A DNA stretch of 64,000 nucleotides from Portulaca oleracea (taxonomy: Eukaryota; Streptophyta; Magnoliopsida; Caryophyllales; Portulacaceae). Positions 12,100 to 24,133 of this stretch are shown piece by piece (within the stretch, counting starts at the first letter, position 1; every line of letters starts with the position of its first letter). The stretch lies in NCBI GenBank assembly GCA_029582165.1, contig CM055871.1, positions 31,013,802 through 31,077,801 on the forward strand. The letters are read 5' to 3'. A program made the position numbers and the translations under genes. Under the pieces are notes generated by a model. The model was given only the letters and a program-made list of their open reading frames with translations, had not been told where the DNA came from and did not search any database.

Positions 12100-13610
12100 A
12101 TTGAAGATATTACAAAAAAAAAAAGGAAAACAAAATTCAAAAGAACACAAAAAAATAAGTTGGAGACAATAAACTGTAAGAAGATTCAAAAAATATTTGA
12201 AGGCGAAAATCAGATTAAATAGGTAAGAAAGATAGCCATGACATCCAAGTAGGTGAAGATTGCAAAGGTCAAGCAGGTAATGTACAAACTTTGCTCACAA
12301 CAAGATGTGTTTTATGTTTCCTGGAGGACAAAAAACAGCCCTCCAAAGAAACACAACCATATTTCAATGCATGAATAAAATCCAACATTTCACAAATTGA
12401 TATGCCATAAGACAACTGACTTCTACAATTAATCTAGCTACAAGGCAAAGTACGATAATCCATGTTGAACAAAGGACCACAAAATAACAAATAGTAAATA
12501 AAATAATTACCTGGTGAGCTCCACATAAAGGGCTATGTTCAATCCAACTTTTATTCTTCATAATTACTTCAAGCTAGCTTAATCTACAAATCTACAATCC
12601 AAGAAAAGGAAAAAAGAAATGTCAAAAACACAAAAATACTGGATTAAAGACATAAAATAAAGGGCATATTTTGTTTCAGAAATGATATGAATTAGTATGC
12701 ATTGCAAGTGATACATATGTTAACAAAGAGTAGTAGCCAGATTATGATGAACTTACCCTAGTTCTATAATCCAAACGAACAGAATGAATCAAAACCTCAA
12801 ACACGTTGAGTTCAGAACATAAAATACAGAGAAATCTATTCGGAAATCAGATTTATCAGTAATAGGACTGTTACAAGAGTTGTCTCTAGATTGAAATTAT
12901 GCAAATCCTCTTTCGGCAAAAACACAGAAATCTAAAACTAATTTCCTCCTATGAAGATTACTCATCGTTAATATCTCTTTCTCTCGGATCATCCCAGAAA
13001 TGAATGGATTAATGAACCGGCTCCCCAATAAAAATAAAACAAAACAAAAAAGAAAAACGTCAAAGCGCAAAAATGCATAAAGAAGAACGAGAGACGAAAA
13101 AAATAACAAATGAACAATGAAGTTCAAAGGAGAATAGCAAGCAGTTTCAAGACGGAATACATAAGGAAAATTGGGAAAAAATCATAATGCAAGCAAAGAA
13201 GCCGATAAACTTCATGAAAATGGCAGAATTTGAATGGAGCAAGTAGATAATAAACAGAAATCTGCAACGAAAACACATGAAATCGGGAAGAGTAAACTGT
13301 TTCAGAAGTTAATTATTTATAAGAGAATCGATCAAACTCAACAACTTATAAAGGAAAGGTAAAGGAAGCCCAAATGCTTGCAGAAACTCACCGAATTCAG
13401 ACGAAAATCATCGGAGAAATGGATCAAACAAGCATGAAAGAATCCCTTGAAATGCGATGAAAGTGAAACTCCGAGAATTCGAAATGGAAGATTGCAGAAG
13501 GCAGAGGAAAATGGAGGGAGACGTGTCCCCTTCAGGGAAGCACACCAGGAGGAGAGAGGGAGGGAGAGACACAAACTGATGAGCAAAATTGCAAAAATAT
13601 CTTCAAGCCT
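12100..13610 (-). other. Possible spliced transcription unit, no clear protein
   Basis: Read on the minus strand, this segment looks like a plant transcript. A CT-rich leader (around 13590-13540, CTCTCTCC tracts) is followed by a consensus-like donor GTGAGT near 13391 and a TTCGTTGCAG acceptor near 13275. Another donor, GGTAAGTTC, lies near 12760. A short frame starting near 12561 (MKNKSWIEHSPLCGAHQ) ends exactly at a GTAATT donor. No longer coding frame links to it. It could be the 5' part of a gene with tiny exons, a long non-coding RNA, or a retained promoter/leader fragment. No domain is recognised. Confidence 0.22.
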
Positions 13611-14805
13611 TTACTTATGTGGGGACCTGCACCTGCTTGCTTCTTAGTACATTTTTTTTAAAAAAAATAGGAAATATTCTTTCTCTCCATTTTATCTGTA
13701 ATTTTATTTTATTTTATCCATGAGGTAAATTTTGATAAACTCTAATCATAATTTTCAATATGTACAACAATTCAGTATCGTTATCATTATATTTGTAACG
13801 AAAAATTGTTACATTATTTAACTTTAAAAAGCTTTAATCATTAATTTGTCAATGTATATAATGTTTTAGTTTGTGAATTATATATGAAATTATTAATTAA
13901 AATTAAATATTGAAAATAGTAAAATATTTAATATGTATAGACAAAATAAAAAGTAATGAGAATTGATTTCATCTTGTATAAGTCAAGTCATTCCAGCTCA
14001 AATAAAATTTTAGGAATAGAATAAAGTAATATAGTTTGTAAAATTCATTTTTAAATGGACAATGAATTCTTTTTCTTTTGAATAAAAATTTTATATTCAA
14101 TATAAGATTTTCTAATGAACACAATTCGATATGAAATCATAAGAAAATCATTTCAAATCTAATCTGATCATAACTAAAACCTGAAACTTTTTATTAATAC
14201 ATTTTTTATAATTATAAATAATTTGTTTATCCATAAATTGGATGATTTATTAAAGAAGATCATTCAACTCAAATAAATTTGAACTAAAATATTAATTAGT
14301 TTAAAATATCACCACATTTTATAACTGAATCAGATCAACTATGTACTTATTAAATTTGCTAATAGTAAGAACAACTTCATAATTATCACAAAAAAGAAAA
14401 AAGTTTGAAGTACTGTATCAACACAAAGTTAAAATTTTGGTTACCTAAAAATTAGAATTGAATAATTGATCCTAAAAGAATAGATTAGTAGGATTAAATA
14501 TGGACCACTTGATCCAACGTCTCTAGAGCAAAGTGGCCTGTGCCAATTTAAAGCATTCCATAACATAACATAATAGCCATTTGGAGTTTTTAAAACTTAA
14601 ACCCTAGTAGTCTAGTACTCTATTAAATATTAATATTAATATAATACTAGTAGTCTAGTATTATTAGTACTACACAAACAAACCATATAATAGGAGTAAT
14701 ACTACTAATTAAAACACAGCTCTCAGATGTGCTAGAAACCTTGTATTATGTTATGTTCCTCTTGGAATCAACAACCATCTATTTATATATTGTCAATTTG
14801 ACATG

Positions 14806-14842
<37 letters not shown>

Positions 14843-15716
14843 AACAGCCGACCTCAATTGTGTCAATCAATTGCAATTTGCAACAACTTGTTGTTTTTCT
14901 CTTTTTGAAGGCATCAAGTTGAGGTTTTTTATATCATAAAACTGAAAAAATGTGAAGAAATGCTTTAACTTTGTTTTTTTTTTTTTTTTTTGCAGATGAT
15001 TTGAGGCGTTCATGAAGAAAGGTTGAAAATTTTGTAAATATAAAAATATATTTATTTATTTATTTATCTATTTATTTATTTATGTTGTATGTATTTTATC
15101 TAAATTTAGTCTTCTAAGAAATTATAAACAATGTTCTTTTTTTTCTATTAAAAAGAACTAAACAGCTTTTGACTATTGTACATTACTTGAAACACTTTTA
15201 AGTGTAAAAAGATGTTAGTAATTTAAAAAAATTTAAAGGGTATTTTTTAAAGGTTTTATTTAAAAAATTACTATAATTCAACTCAGTATCATTTTTTGTG
15301 TTTGGAATGATTCATGAATATTGTATTGACTTTAACTACATAAGAATTACTCTCGCTCCGTATTTTGTACAATTCATCTTATATGGGCAATATATTTCTT
15401 TGTTGATGATTTTTGTACTATAAGTCAAACTATCATGTTGGATTTTAGTGTTCCAAAAATCAATTATTTAGCTTATTTTAATGCATCTCTAAAATCTGGC
15501 ATAGCATACTCCAATTCTTATAATCAAGTTACTATAATTCAGCTTTCCTTACTTTTTTGATAAAATTACTATTCATTAAATTAATAACAAACTACTTCTA
15601 CAAATATATAGTAATTACTATAATTTCATATAAAATATTATGTTTAAGGTTTATGTCTAAAATAAAATATTAGACGGTTCAAAAAGAGTAATACAAAGAT
15701 ATATGGAACTATATAC
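13611..15716. other. AT-rich intergenic, no gene recognised
   Basis: Very AT-rich. It holds homopolymer T runs (14811-14839 and about 14977-14992), a TTTA microsatellite (15051-15082) and no credible coding frame. Confidence 0.5.
15051..15082. repeat. (TTTA)n microsatellite
   Basis: Tandem TTTA units with one TCTA variant. Confidence 0.85.
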
Positions 15717-15842
15717 TCCCCCGCTCCATAATACTTGGCACTACTTTAGCTCAAAATTTCAATATACCAATTAAGACAATAATAAGTTGAGTATTGGAAA
15801 TGTAACACTATAATTTGAATTATTGAATCTTTAAATTTAATA

Positions 15843-16388
15843 CTCCCTCCATTCCTCAATATCTGTCAATTTCATCAATTTTTTATTTTCCACAATATCT
15901 GTCACTTTACAATTTCAATGTAACATTAATGACATTTTTTTCAAATTTACCTCTTACTTTTACAACTTCCAATACAATTATATACTCCCTCCTTCCCATA
16001 TTATTTGTCTCTTAAGACATAATTCATAAAACCAAAAAAACTTCCAATTTGCATTAATTTGCATTATTGGAAATGAGAAAATGATGAATAAAATGGTGAA
16101 TAATAAAGAAAATTGGTGAATAAAAGAGAGAAATTGAAGAAAAATATGTATTTAATAAGGTTAATTTGATAAATTAGTAATTAACGTGTTATTGGAATTG
16201 TAAAATGACAGATATTATGGGAAAAAGAAAGTTAGTTAAAATGACAGATAATATGGGAATGAGGGAATAACTAAAATAGAAACTTAACTCTTACTTTTAT
16301 CATTTCCAATGCAATTATCATTCTCAATATTATTTTCTTAAAATCTTCCCTAAACTCCAAAGTGACAATTATTGAGGAATGGAGGGAG
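15843..16388. mobile_element. Stowaway MITE carrying a nested MITE
   Basis: The outer element starts CTCCCTCCATTCCTCAATAT after TA and ends TTGAGGAATGGAGGGAG before TA. About 280 bp of it is the inner element at 15985-16268, so its own length is near 260 bp. The arms are inverted (TATCTGTCAATTTC against AAAGTGACAATTATTG). Confidence 0.75.
15985..16268. mobile_element. Stowaway MITE inserted in another MITE
   Basis: Starts CTCCCTCCTTCCCATATTAT after TA and ends AATATGGGAATGAGGGAA, a slightly decayed inverted end. Its sequence resembles the element at 11220-11503 more than its host element, so two subfamilies are present. Confidence 0.7.
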
Positions 16389-16605
16389 TATATTACAACT
16401 GAGTTCTTTGTGCTGAACAATATTTTGAAAATACTATAATTCAATACATGATAGTTTTCAATACTACAATTTGATGCACGATATCTAGAACATTGCAATC
16501 CAATCTGTGATAGTTTTGAGACTTCATTTTAAAAATTTCAATAGAAAAAGTGTAAAAATAGTAAATTAATGATTATTAAAAGCCAAAGTGACTGAGTTAT
16601 TAGGA

Positions 16606-16837
16606 CTCCCTCCGTTTTTTTATTTGTCTTTCATGTTTTTTGAGGTCCGTCTTTAATCAACAATTTCACACATAATACTTGTATAAAGATCTATGATATT
16701 ATACTTCTCTAATAGTATTTTTTATAACGAATCTACCAACATTAATTTTGTATGTTGAATCATTGTATAAATTAAGATATTAGCGGTCAAAGTTTTTAAC
16801 ACAATTACCAAGGTGATAATTAAAAAAACGGAGGGAG
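16606..16837. mobile_element. Stowaway MITE
   Basis: The left end CTCCCTCCGTTTTTTTAT and right end AAAAAAACGGAGGGAG are inverted repeats; TA follows on the right. Non-coding. Confidence 0.75.
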
Positions 16838-16847
16838 TAATATTATA

Positions 16848-17094
16848 CTACCTCCGTTTTTATTTATCTGTCGCCTAGGGAATTGTGGCAAAAACTTTGA
16901 TCGTTAATATCTTAATTTGTATGATAATTCATGATACAAAATTGATGTCATTAGATTCGTAATAAAAAATACTACTAAAAAAGTATAATATTATAATTTT
17001 TTATAAAAATTTTATATTAAAAGTTATTGATTAAAAATTGACACTGAAAACCGTAAATTACAAATTAAAAAAAAACTGAGAATAACGGAGAGAC
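16848..17094. mobile_element. Stowaway-like MITE, adjacent copy
   Basis: Begins CTACCTCCGTTTTTATTTAT and ends AATAACGGAGAGACTA. The ends are worn, but the inner arms are inverted. It lies about 10 bp from the preceding MITE. Confidence 0.6.
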
Positions 17095-17505
17095 TACTGT
17101 AGAACATAGGAAATTTTTTTTTATAGAAAATGGCGTCGTATTAAGATTTGAAAACCCACCTTGGACCTTTTAATATGGGGAGTGTCCCACAGGTGCAGCA
17201 GTTGATTTTTTAAAAAAAAGATAGGCTGCCACATGGCAATTTACAACAGAGCAGGCATTTAAGGGCCCAAAAAAGTAAGACACGTGTCTAACACAAGCTC
17301 ATGCGACGCCCCCATTCTCTCACTCCAACTTTGACAACAGCAAAATGCCTTACGTTGACCAATAACAACCGGACGCGTATCTCAATCGCCAATTCACCAT
17401 ACACAAATTTTGTACAAATACTATTCATGTCTGTCCCCTCATCAATTGCTTTTTGCCCTCTCTCTCAGGCCTAAACATAACCAAAATTAAATGGAACAAC
17501 TCTCA
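17095..17505. other. Intergenic, no gene recognised
   Basis: A locally less AT-rich stretch (17150-17400) with promoter-like composition, including CACGTGTC at 17281-17288. No open frame of substance follows it in either direction. Confidence 0.3.
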
Positions 17506-17507
17506 TC

Positions 17508-18078
17508 TTTTTCTGTTGGATGACAATATACTAACCTTTATGTTATCGAATTATAATATATTGATCTTTATTATTAGACAATAATATCCTTAACATTTAT
17601 ACTTATGTAAGATTATTATACCAACAGTGACTAAGGCGATGATGACTAGTTAAGTGGTCTCGATTCTAACATGGTATACAGAGGGAAAATAACCGGTCCT
17701 TGTCTAATAACCCCGTTATTAACCCCTCCATTTTTCTCACTTACCCATGTTAAAAACAAAAATCGGCCCTAACACGGTGACTAACAGGTGGTGAGTCGGT
17801 CTTCGTGCTGACATGAAATATAACCAACCAATGTCTTATAATGTGGATTAGTGAGAAAAACTAAGGGGTTAATGAGGTTATTAACTTGGGACAATTTTTT
17901 TCCCTTCGCTAGCCACGTTAGCACGCATGGAGACCGGTTCACCACCCCCTTAGTTACTGTTGGTATAATAATATCACTCATGTATAAAGGTGAGGGATAT
18001 TGTTGTCCAATAATAAAAGTTAATATATTACGATCCAACACCCCAAAGGTTGATATATTATCATCCAAAAAATCCTTC
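17508..18078. mobile_element. Foldback (palindromic) TIR element, about 570 bp
   Basis: Almost the whole stretch is an imperfect inverted repeat. TGTTGGATGACAATATA near the left end matches the complement of the right end (TATATTATCATCCAA), and AGATTATTATACCAACAGT near 17610 matches the complement near 17960. Even the centre pairs (TTAACCCCTCC against GGGGTTAAT). Its phrases also occur in the Mutator-like element at 2551. The reading frames inside (17781-18252) come from the palindrome. No clear target duplication was found. Confidence 0.5.
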
Positions 18079-20807
18079 CAGATAAACAAAGAAAAATTAG
18101 TACCCTGTAATTTTAATAGGAACCTATTTAATCCTCAAGGAATTAAATTATTATCCTTGTTATTATTTATTATTTTATTGCTATTTTTATTAGTGATTAA
18201 AGCTTGTTTTGATTCTTTTTCCACGGAATATGTTTTGAAATCAAATTTATAATATTTTCTTTTTTGTTTATCTGATTTTATAATTAATATTTCTTATTTC
18301 AAATCATTTGTCATTTTATAATTCTAATAATTAATTAATTATTCAATATTTATATTAATTTGTATGATAATGTTAATATATATAATAATATATTAATGTT
18401 AATATTAATATATTAATAGCTACAATTATAGTAATATCAATATTAATATTATATTTGCAGTAGTAATAATATTAATAAAAATATTCTACACCATTTATAG
18501 TTAAATTAAACGATAATGATATTGATTCCACTTCTTTAATGAATCAAACATATCAAGTTCTATTCTATTTCAATCCTCCCTCATTGAATCAAACATTTTT
18601 TATGGAAAAACCAAACATATTTAAAAAAAAAACAGAGAGATTATTGAATTTAAAAATAACAGACAATGAAGGACATAAAGTAAATTAACTATTATGTCAT
18701 AATAAATAAATAGAATCGTAGGGACCAGGGAGTATCCATTTAAATTGACAAATATCAATCTAAAAAATCAAACAATGATAACTACTATTTTATAAAGGAG
18801 TAATACCTTGAAAAAACTTGTATATGCAGTAGTTACGGTACAATTGTGGTGAAGTGGAAATTTGAAAAATGCGGTAAAATATGGAGGGTTATGGTTGAAA
18901 TAACAGTAGGTGAGTTGATATATTTTAATTTAAAAATAATAATAGGTAGAAGTAAAATAAAAGTTTTTATTTTTTATTTGAAAATTTTTTAATTTTAATA
19001 AAAGAATGGTATATCATGATAAGTTATAATATAAATTTGAAAGTGTGATACGGTGTAGAATAGCACACCCACCAAAAGAACGGGCCAACTTTTGGTTAAA
19101 TGGGTGGGGTGTGTAGCTGCCGACGTCCCAACATCACATGTTGACCTACGAATCAGACGAGCCACCTTTTTGGGTACTCCCATCAATTAACAAATCAGGA
19201 TTATTAGTAAATATTAGTAATATAATCAAGTGATTAAATACTAATTGAATAGCGATTTAGGGGTTGGTGTCGATATTTAGGTTTTGCGATTCGTCTGGAA
19301 GATATTTTTCGGAAGAAGGTAGATATTTAGGCTTTGAGCAGAACCCCAGATGTGCTTTTTATGCTGACTAAAGTAGTACTAGTATTTGTTATAATAATGT
19401 GAGGTGTCAAAATCAGTTAAAAAAGGAGTGGACAACTTAAGTGGGGGAGATTATCCATGATTGACTCATTAGGCATTGGCTAATCTTGAAATTAACAATG
19501 TTTTGTCCACTTACCTTTCTGCCGACGTATCAAGGCTTCTACCTTAATTTTCATACCGGTGTATTTGGATATGGCGGTTTCTGACAGCCCGACTCGAATT
19601 CGCCTGAAATTTTTGGATTTTGAACATGATTTTTTCAACTAAACTCGAAGTATACCGAGCTCAAAAATTAGCGGATCAAACCCGACCTACCCGCTTGACC
19701 CGAAAAATTAATTTTTTAAGTTTAACTTTATTAGAATTTGTGATTTTTCTTTGTAATTTTTAACGTTAAACTATAACCGCAACTTATTTATTTGTTATTT
19801 CTCTAATTTAAGTTAAAATAGTTACAATAATCTATCATTACTAGAAGATAATCATATTTTATTATGTATATTGTACAAAAAGTAATATTTAGAGACTTTT
19901 TTTAAAAAAAAGGGAAAAGGTCGCATTATAACTCGTTGGATTGATCCGAAACCGAAATACACCGCCCGTATTTACCCGAACCTGAAATACACCCGACCCG
20001 TATGTACCCGAACTCGATATACGATCGACCCGAAACCCACCCGCCCGACCGAATTGACAGGTCTACGTGTATTAGTACTAATCAATTAATTACCAAAATT
20101 AACTTATTTTATATGTTACTATCAAGCAAATTTTATTTCCTGAGTTATTCAACTTTCCAAATAAAAAAAAAGGAGTTATTCAACTTGTTCGACTTCGTTT
20201 AGAAGGGCAGACTTAGGATGTGTTTGGCAACTAACTGTTGGTTGTTTTGTTAGCTATTTTGTTAGCTGTTTGACTTTTGGATATTTGGCTTTTGGCTGTT
20301 TTATTAGCTGTTTTTGTTGGTTGTTTATGTAAAAAGTGTTTAATAGAGTTAACTGTTTGTAGTATGACTTTTTTTGTTTGATTTTCAATTATACCCTTAA
20401 CTTTATCTTCGGTATTTTTTTTAAATATTATAATTTTTTAATTCATTTTTAGGTTTTTTCCTCTATATTTCTTGTATTTTTTATTTTAGCTTTTTTCCAT
20501 CATATTTGTGTGTTCAATAAATAATCACCAAAAATTGGAATTAGTATTAATAGGATAATAACTCAATTGTTCATTGATTGCCGAATTTTATGAGTAAGAC
20601 TATCATTTTTATCCCAATTTACTTTTACAATCAATGTTGATATTTTATAAATTTTTACCCAAAATTTACTTTTAAAATTTTGATTAATTGCAAAGATATT
20701 TTTTATTTGTACATCTTAGATATCAACATGGTAATCTACACTATAAACAACCAAAATAATGTGGATGATAGTGTTGGTGGAAGATGGAAAAAAAATTAAA
20801 AGAAACA
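18079..20807. other. AT-rich intergenic with transposon remnants
   Basis: No gene recognised. About 19588-20066 is a degenerate CCCGAACC-rich block with roughly inverted ends (GACAGCCCGACTCG against CGACCGAATTGACAGG), probably a decayed DNA element. At 20216 the start of a Tourist-like element (GATGTGTTTGGCAACTAAC) is visible without a matching right end. Confidence 0.4.
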
Positions 20808-21175
20808 ACATTAAATAATTTGGATACCTTTATAAGTAATTCAACGTCTCCCATATTCATTATTGATCAGACACCTAAATTGGATACACACTGATGTAAT
20901 GATTTATAACTTAATTTTTAATTATTTTCCATTGATGTGTGTGCCAGCTGAATTTTCCTCATGTGAGGATTATCATTAGGTTTCAAATTAAACAATTGTT
21001 ACAGACACTAAAAACCTTGGATTACCAGAATGGTTAACCATGTAACACATCAATAGAAAACAATTAAAAAATAAGTTCTAAACCATTCAATGTGTATCCA
21101 TTCTAGGTGTCTAATCAAATAATGAATATGGGAGACCTTGAATTACTTATAAAGGTATCAATGGTTACATTTAAT
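20808..21175. mobile_element. Foldback element with about 130 bp arms
   Basis: The left arm (about 20808-20945) contains CCTTTATAAGTAATTCAA and CTCCCATATTCATTATT. The right arm (about 21040-21175) carries their complements in reverse order. A spacer of under 100 bp separates the arms. Non-coding; the superfamily could not be assigned. Confidence 0.55.
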
Positions 21176-21732
21176 GATAACTAAGGATTAAAGTAATGTC
21201 TAAACATGGATGTAGATGTTATGTTTTAAAGTTGTTGTTGGCAGTTTCATAACTATATAAAATGTATTATTTCATGTTGTAGTTTAAAGGGATTCAACCA
21301 TCCTTGCTTGTATTTAACTTAATTAATATTATCAAAGTTTTCATTCTTGTCTCATTTATAAGCAATCAAAATTGAAAGGGGGAGACCACGAATTACAAAT
21401 GCAGATAACTGTGATTTACAATAAACATTATCCACGAATTTAACTTGAAAATATTATAAGTTTCCATTCATATCTCTTTTATATGTAGATGATCTAATAT
21501 TGTCTCATTTTTTCTATTTATGCACTGGATAATCTTTGATAATATTTACGACATGACTTTCAAACATGTGGGCAGTCAATCATGACTTTAGTTGTGGCAC
21601 ACCAAGGATTCATATATGTGCATTCACGAAACCAAGCACCAAAAAAAAAAAAAAAAGATCAACTCAAACATATTACTCCCTGGATGAAGATGATGTCAAG
21701 TTCTTACACCAATACATGATATTGACCAATAC
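21176..21732. other. Intergenic, no gene recognised
   Basis: AT-rich, with only short frames. A 14 bp A run lies near 21642. Confidence 0.4.
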
Positions 21733-21758
21733 TTAGGGCCTATTTGGTTCAGAGTTAT

Positions 21759-22259
21759 TGTTGGGTTGAATGTGGAGACCAATTTTGGGTTGGTCTCTGT
21801 CTCTTGGGGAGCAAGGTAGAAGAGTTTGAGTGGGAATCAAATTGTTGATTTGTTCCACTTCTTTTTTGTAATTCCTTTGCTGTAGGGACTCTATTAATCC
21901 TAAAATTGTGTCAACCTTGTACTATAAATAGAGCGTAGGTGCTAGGTTTATTTATGTATAGCAATTGAGAGTATTTCATCTTATACCACAAGAGATTGAC
22001 CTGTAATCTCTATGTTCCTGAGGAGTTGTGTGAGGCTCATCTGTGAGTGTTGAGTTCTCAGGTTGTAACTCTAGGGAGGTTGTGAGAGATTGTGGAGGTC
22101 TGGGAATCTCTGAAACACTATTGTAATCCTCTGATAGTGCATCGTTCGTGGTTTTTTCCCGGTTTGGGTTTTTCCACGTTAATTCTTTGTGTCGAATCTT
22201 TATTTATTTTTCGCCTTTATTATTGTTTGTCTGCTAACTACGCCCTGAGAATCCTAACA
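21759..22259 (+). repeat. Copia 5' LTR
   Basis: 501 bp, TG...CA ends. A TATA box CTATAAATAGAG lies at about 21922. It is followed after two bases by the primer-binding site. The reading frame that starts at 22092 is LTR sequence repeated at 27706, not a gene. Confidence 0.9.
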
Positions 22260-22261
22260 AG

Positions 22262-22273
22262 TGGTATCAGAGC
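22262..22273 (+). other. Primer-binding site of copia element
   Basis: TGGTATCAGAGC, complementary to the 3' end of plant initiator methionine tRNA, placed just after the 5' LTR. Confidence 0.85.
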
Positions 22274-23330
22274 TTTGGTTGGAGCGTGGTTGATCTGCAG
22301 ACTGAGAAGCAATGACAGGCGCTATTGTGAAGATTCCAGAATTCGATGGGAAAGACTACGCATGGTGGATGATGCGCGTTGATGATGTGCTCCGCCAGCA
22401 AAGGTTGCATCTTGCGATGGGTGATAAGCCAAAAGAGATGGAACAGAAGGATTGGGAAGAGCTTGATGGTCAGGCATTCAGTACGATCAGGCTGACTGTA
22501 ACGCCCCAACCTTAATCACAAGATTAAGACTATACTTAGAATCCCAAACCTGTGATTAGCGCAACGGAACACCTTAGGTCGAGGCATTACCGCCGTCTCC
22601 CAAAAGAGACAAAGCAACAACACTAAAGAAACTTCCAAAACCACAAGATAACTTACTAGCTTAAAAACCTTCATAAACAAAACTTATACAACCTTTGGAT
22701 AACCTACATAAACTTAAACATAGCTTAACAACTAAACGACTTCCAAAAATCCTGCTCGCCCTTGCTAACCGGTGATTTCCTTAAAGAACTACCTTGACAG
22801 CCCTGAATTACTTTGGAACCGACTTGTCCTTTCCTTGGGAGCTCGAGCCTCCTAAAAACAAAACCATAAAACATCGCAAAAGTGAGTGGGGAAACACTCA
22901 AGATGTAAACCTCCAACACGCCAAACCGCTCAAAAGCGGTTTTAGTGCCACATTTAAATTCATTTTGAAAACGGGAAAGGGGAGATAAAACATTAACTTG
23001 AAATGACATGAACATAAACTCATACATGAGTAAAAGTAACTTGAGTTCATAAAGAAAGAACATGTCACATGAACTTAGAAGTAAATACATAAATTTAAGA
23101 GTTTTGGGTCCCTTACGATCGATGCAATGCATCTCACACACGCGCATGCCCAAACCGATCTAAGTTTGGAATGGGTGACTGCTATGCAGTCGACACTGGC
23201 CAGGTCTAGGACACTCTGATCAGGAGCATCTAAAAGGTTAGCACTTCTCGTAACTAGCTAGAACATAAAACATAGAATCCATAAAATGGGACCACTTAAA
23301 ACCATGAATAATCATAAAAGCATAAATTAG

Positions 23331-23430
23331 CATAAACCGTAAACCTTTAGCATAAACCGTAAACCTTTAGCATAAACCGTAATCATTTAGCATAAACCGT
23401 AACCATTCAGTAAAAACCGTAAACATTTAG
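23331..23430. repeat. 20 bp tandem repeat, five units
   Basis: Units are variants of CATAAACCGTAAACCTTTAG; the first three are nearly identical and the last two diverge. Inside the solo LTR. Confidence 0.9.
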
Positions 23431-23908
23431 GAGCGAAAAGTTGGACAATTCGCGTACCTTGGTTAGATGAAAGCTTTAGCGACGAGCCTCGAGCTTGAGA
23501 TGGCGTGGGCGGCTTGGAGACTATAAGGAATTTGTAATAAAAGCGTAGAGAAATCGGTGAGGTTCGTGTAATCATATAAAATAGAATTAAATACTTAAAC
23601 TTGTCTCATAAAAGGTAAGAAAGGAAATAAAATTTCAGATTTTAGTAATTCGCTGTTTCGGCGATAACTTGGGCTAGAAAACTCGGATTTTTGCAAACGA
23701 GTACTTTTCGGAAAGGGAAAATCATGCCCGAAAATTTTGTCAACTGGCCCAGAGGCTAGAAATGAAAGGAAGGGCTCGAAAAACAGCCCGGACAGAAACA
23801 GTGCATGAATAAACTATAACCGGCTTAAAAACTTAGAGTGGAACTCACGGTGAAAATTGAATAACAATAGAGAAGGTTCATGGCTTATGATGCATTTCAA
23901 CCATTGGC

Positions 23909-24133
23909 TTGAAGGAGCATAGAATTAGAGCACTTGAAAGCTTATTAGAAAGAAGGTACTTGATTAATGAAAACATGAAGAATGTCATGACGGACTTAGA
24001 ACAATATCATGTTTATGGATTTTTAGAAACTATTTGTGAATCGATGAACGGTGAATTGGATATGAAGAAAGGACGAGCTTATGGTTACTTAGACATAGAG
24101 GAACGCATAAACTTGCTAAGAACTCAAGTGTAA
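23909..24133 (+). other. Unexplained 74-codon frame in the solo LTR
   Basis: The frame encodes a charged, helix-prone peptide (RIRALESLLERRYLINENM at the start, DIEERINLLRTQ near the end) with composition unlike random AT-rich translation. It runs antisense to the LTR. The related LTR segment at 62560-64000 does not appear to keep it, which argues for a captured or chance frame. No family recognised. Confidence 0.2.

Larger units (their letters stand above)
10083..12100. other. Intergenic, no gene recognised
   Basis: Contains an AAT microsatellite (10839-10883) and one Stowaway MITE (11220-11503). The remainder is AT-rich with only short open frames. Confidence 0.5.

Noticed and set aside
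17781..18252. 102- and 133-codon frames on opposite strands
   Set aside because: They are opposite strands of the palindromic foldback element.
22092..22382. 96-codon frame, with an almost identical N-terminal half at 27706-28047
   Set aside because: Both lie in the copia LTRs and run into unrelated flanking DNA; the identity reflects LTR duplication, not a gene family.
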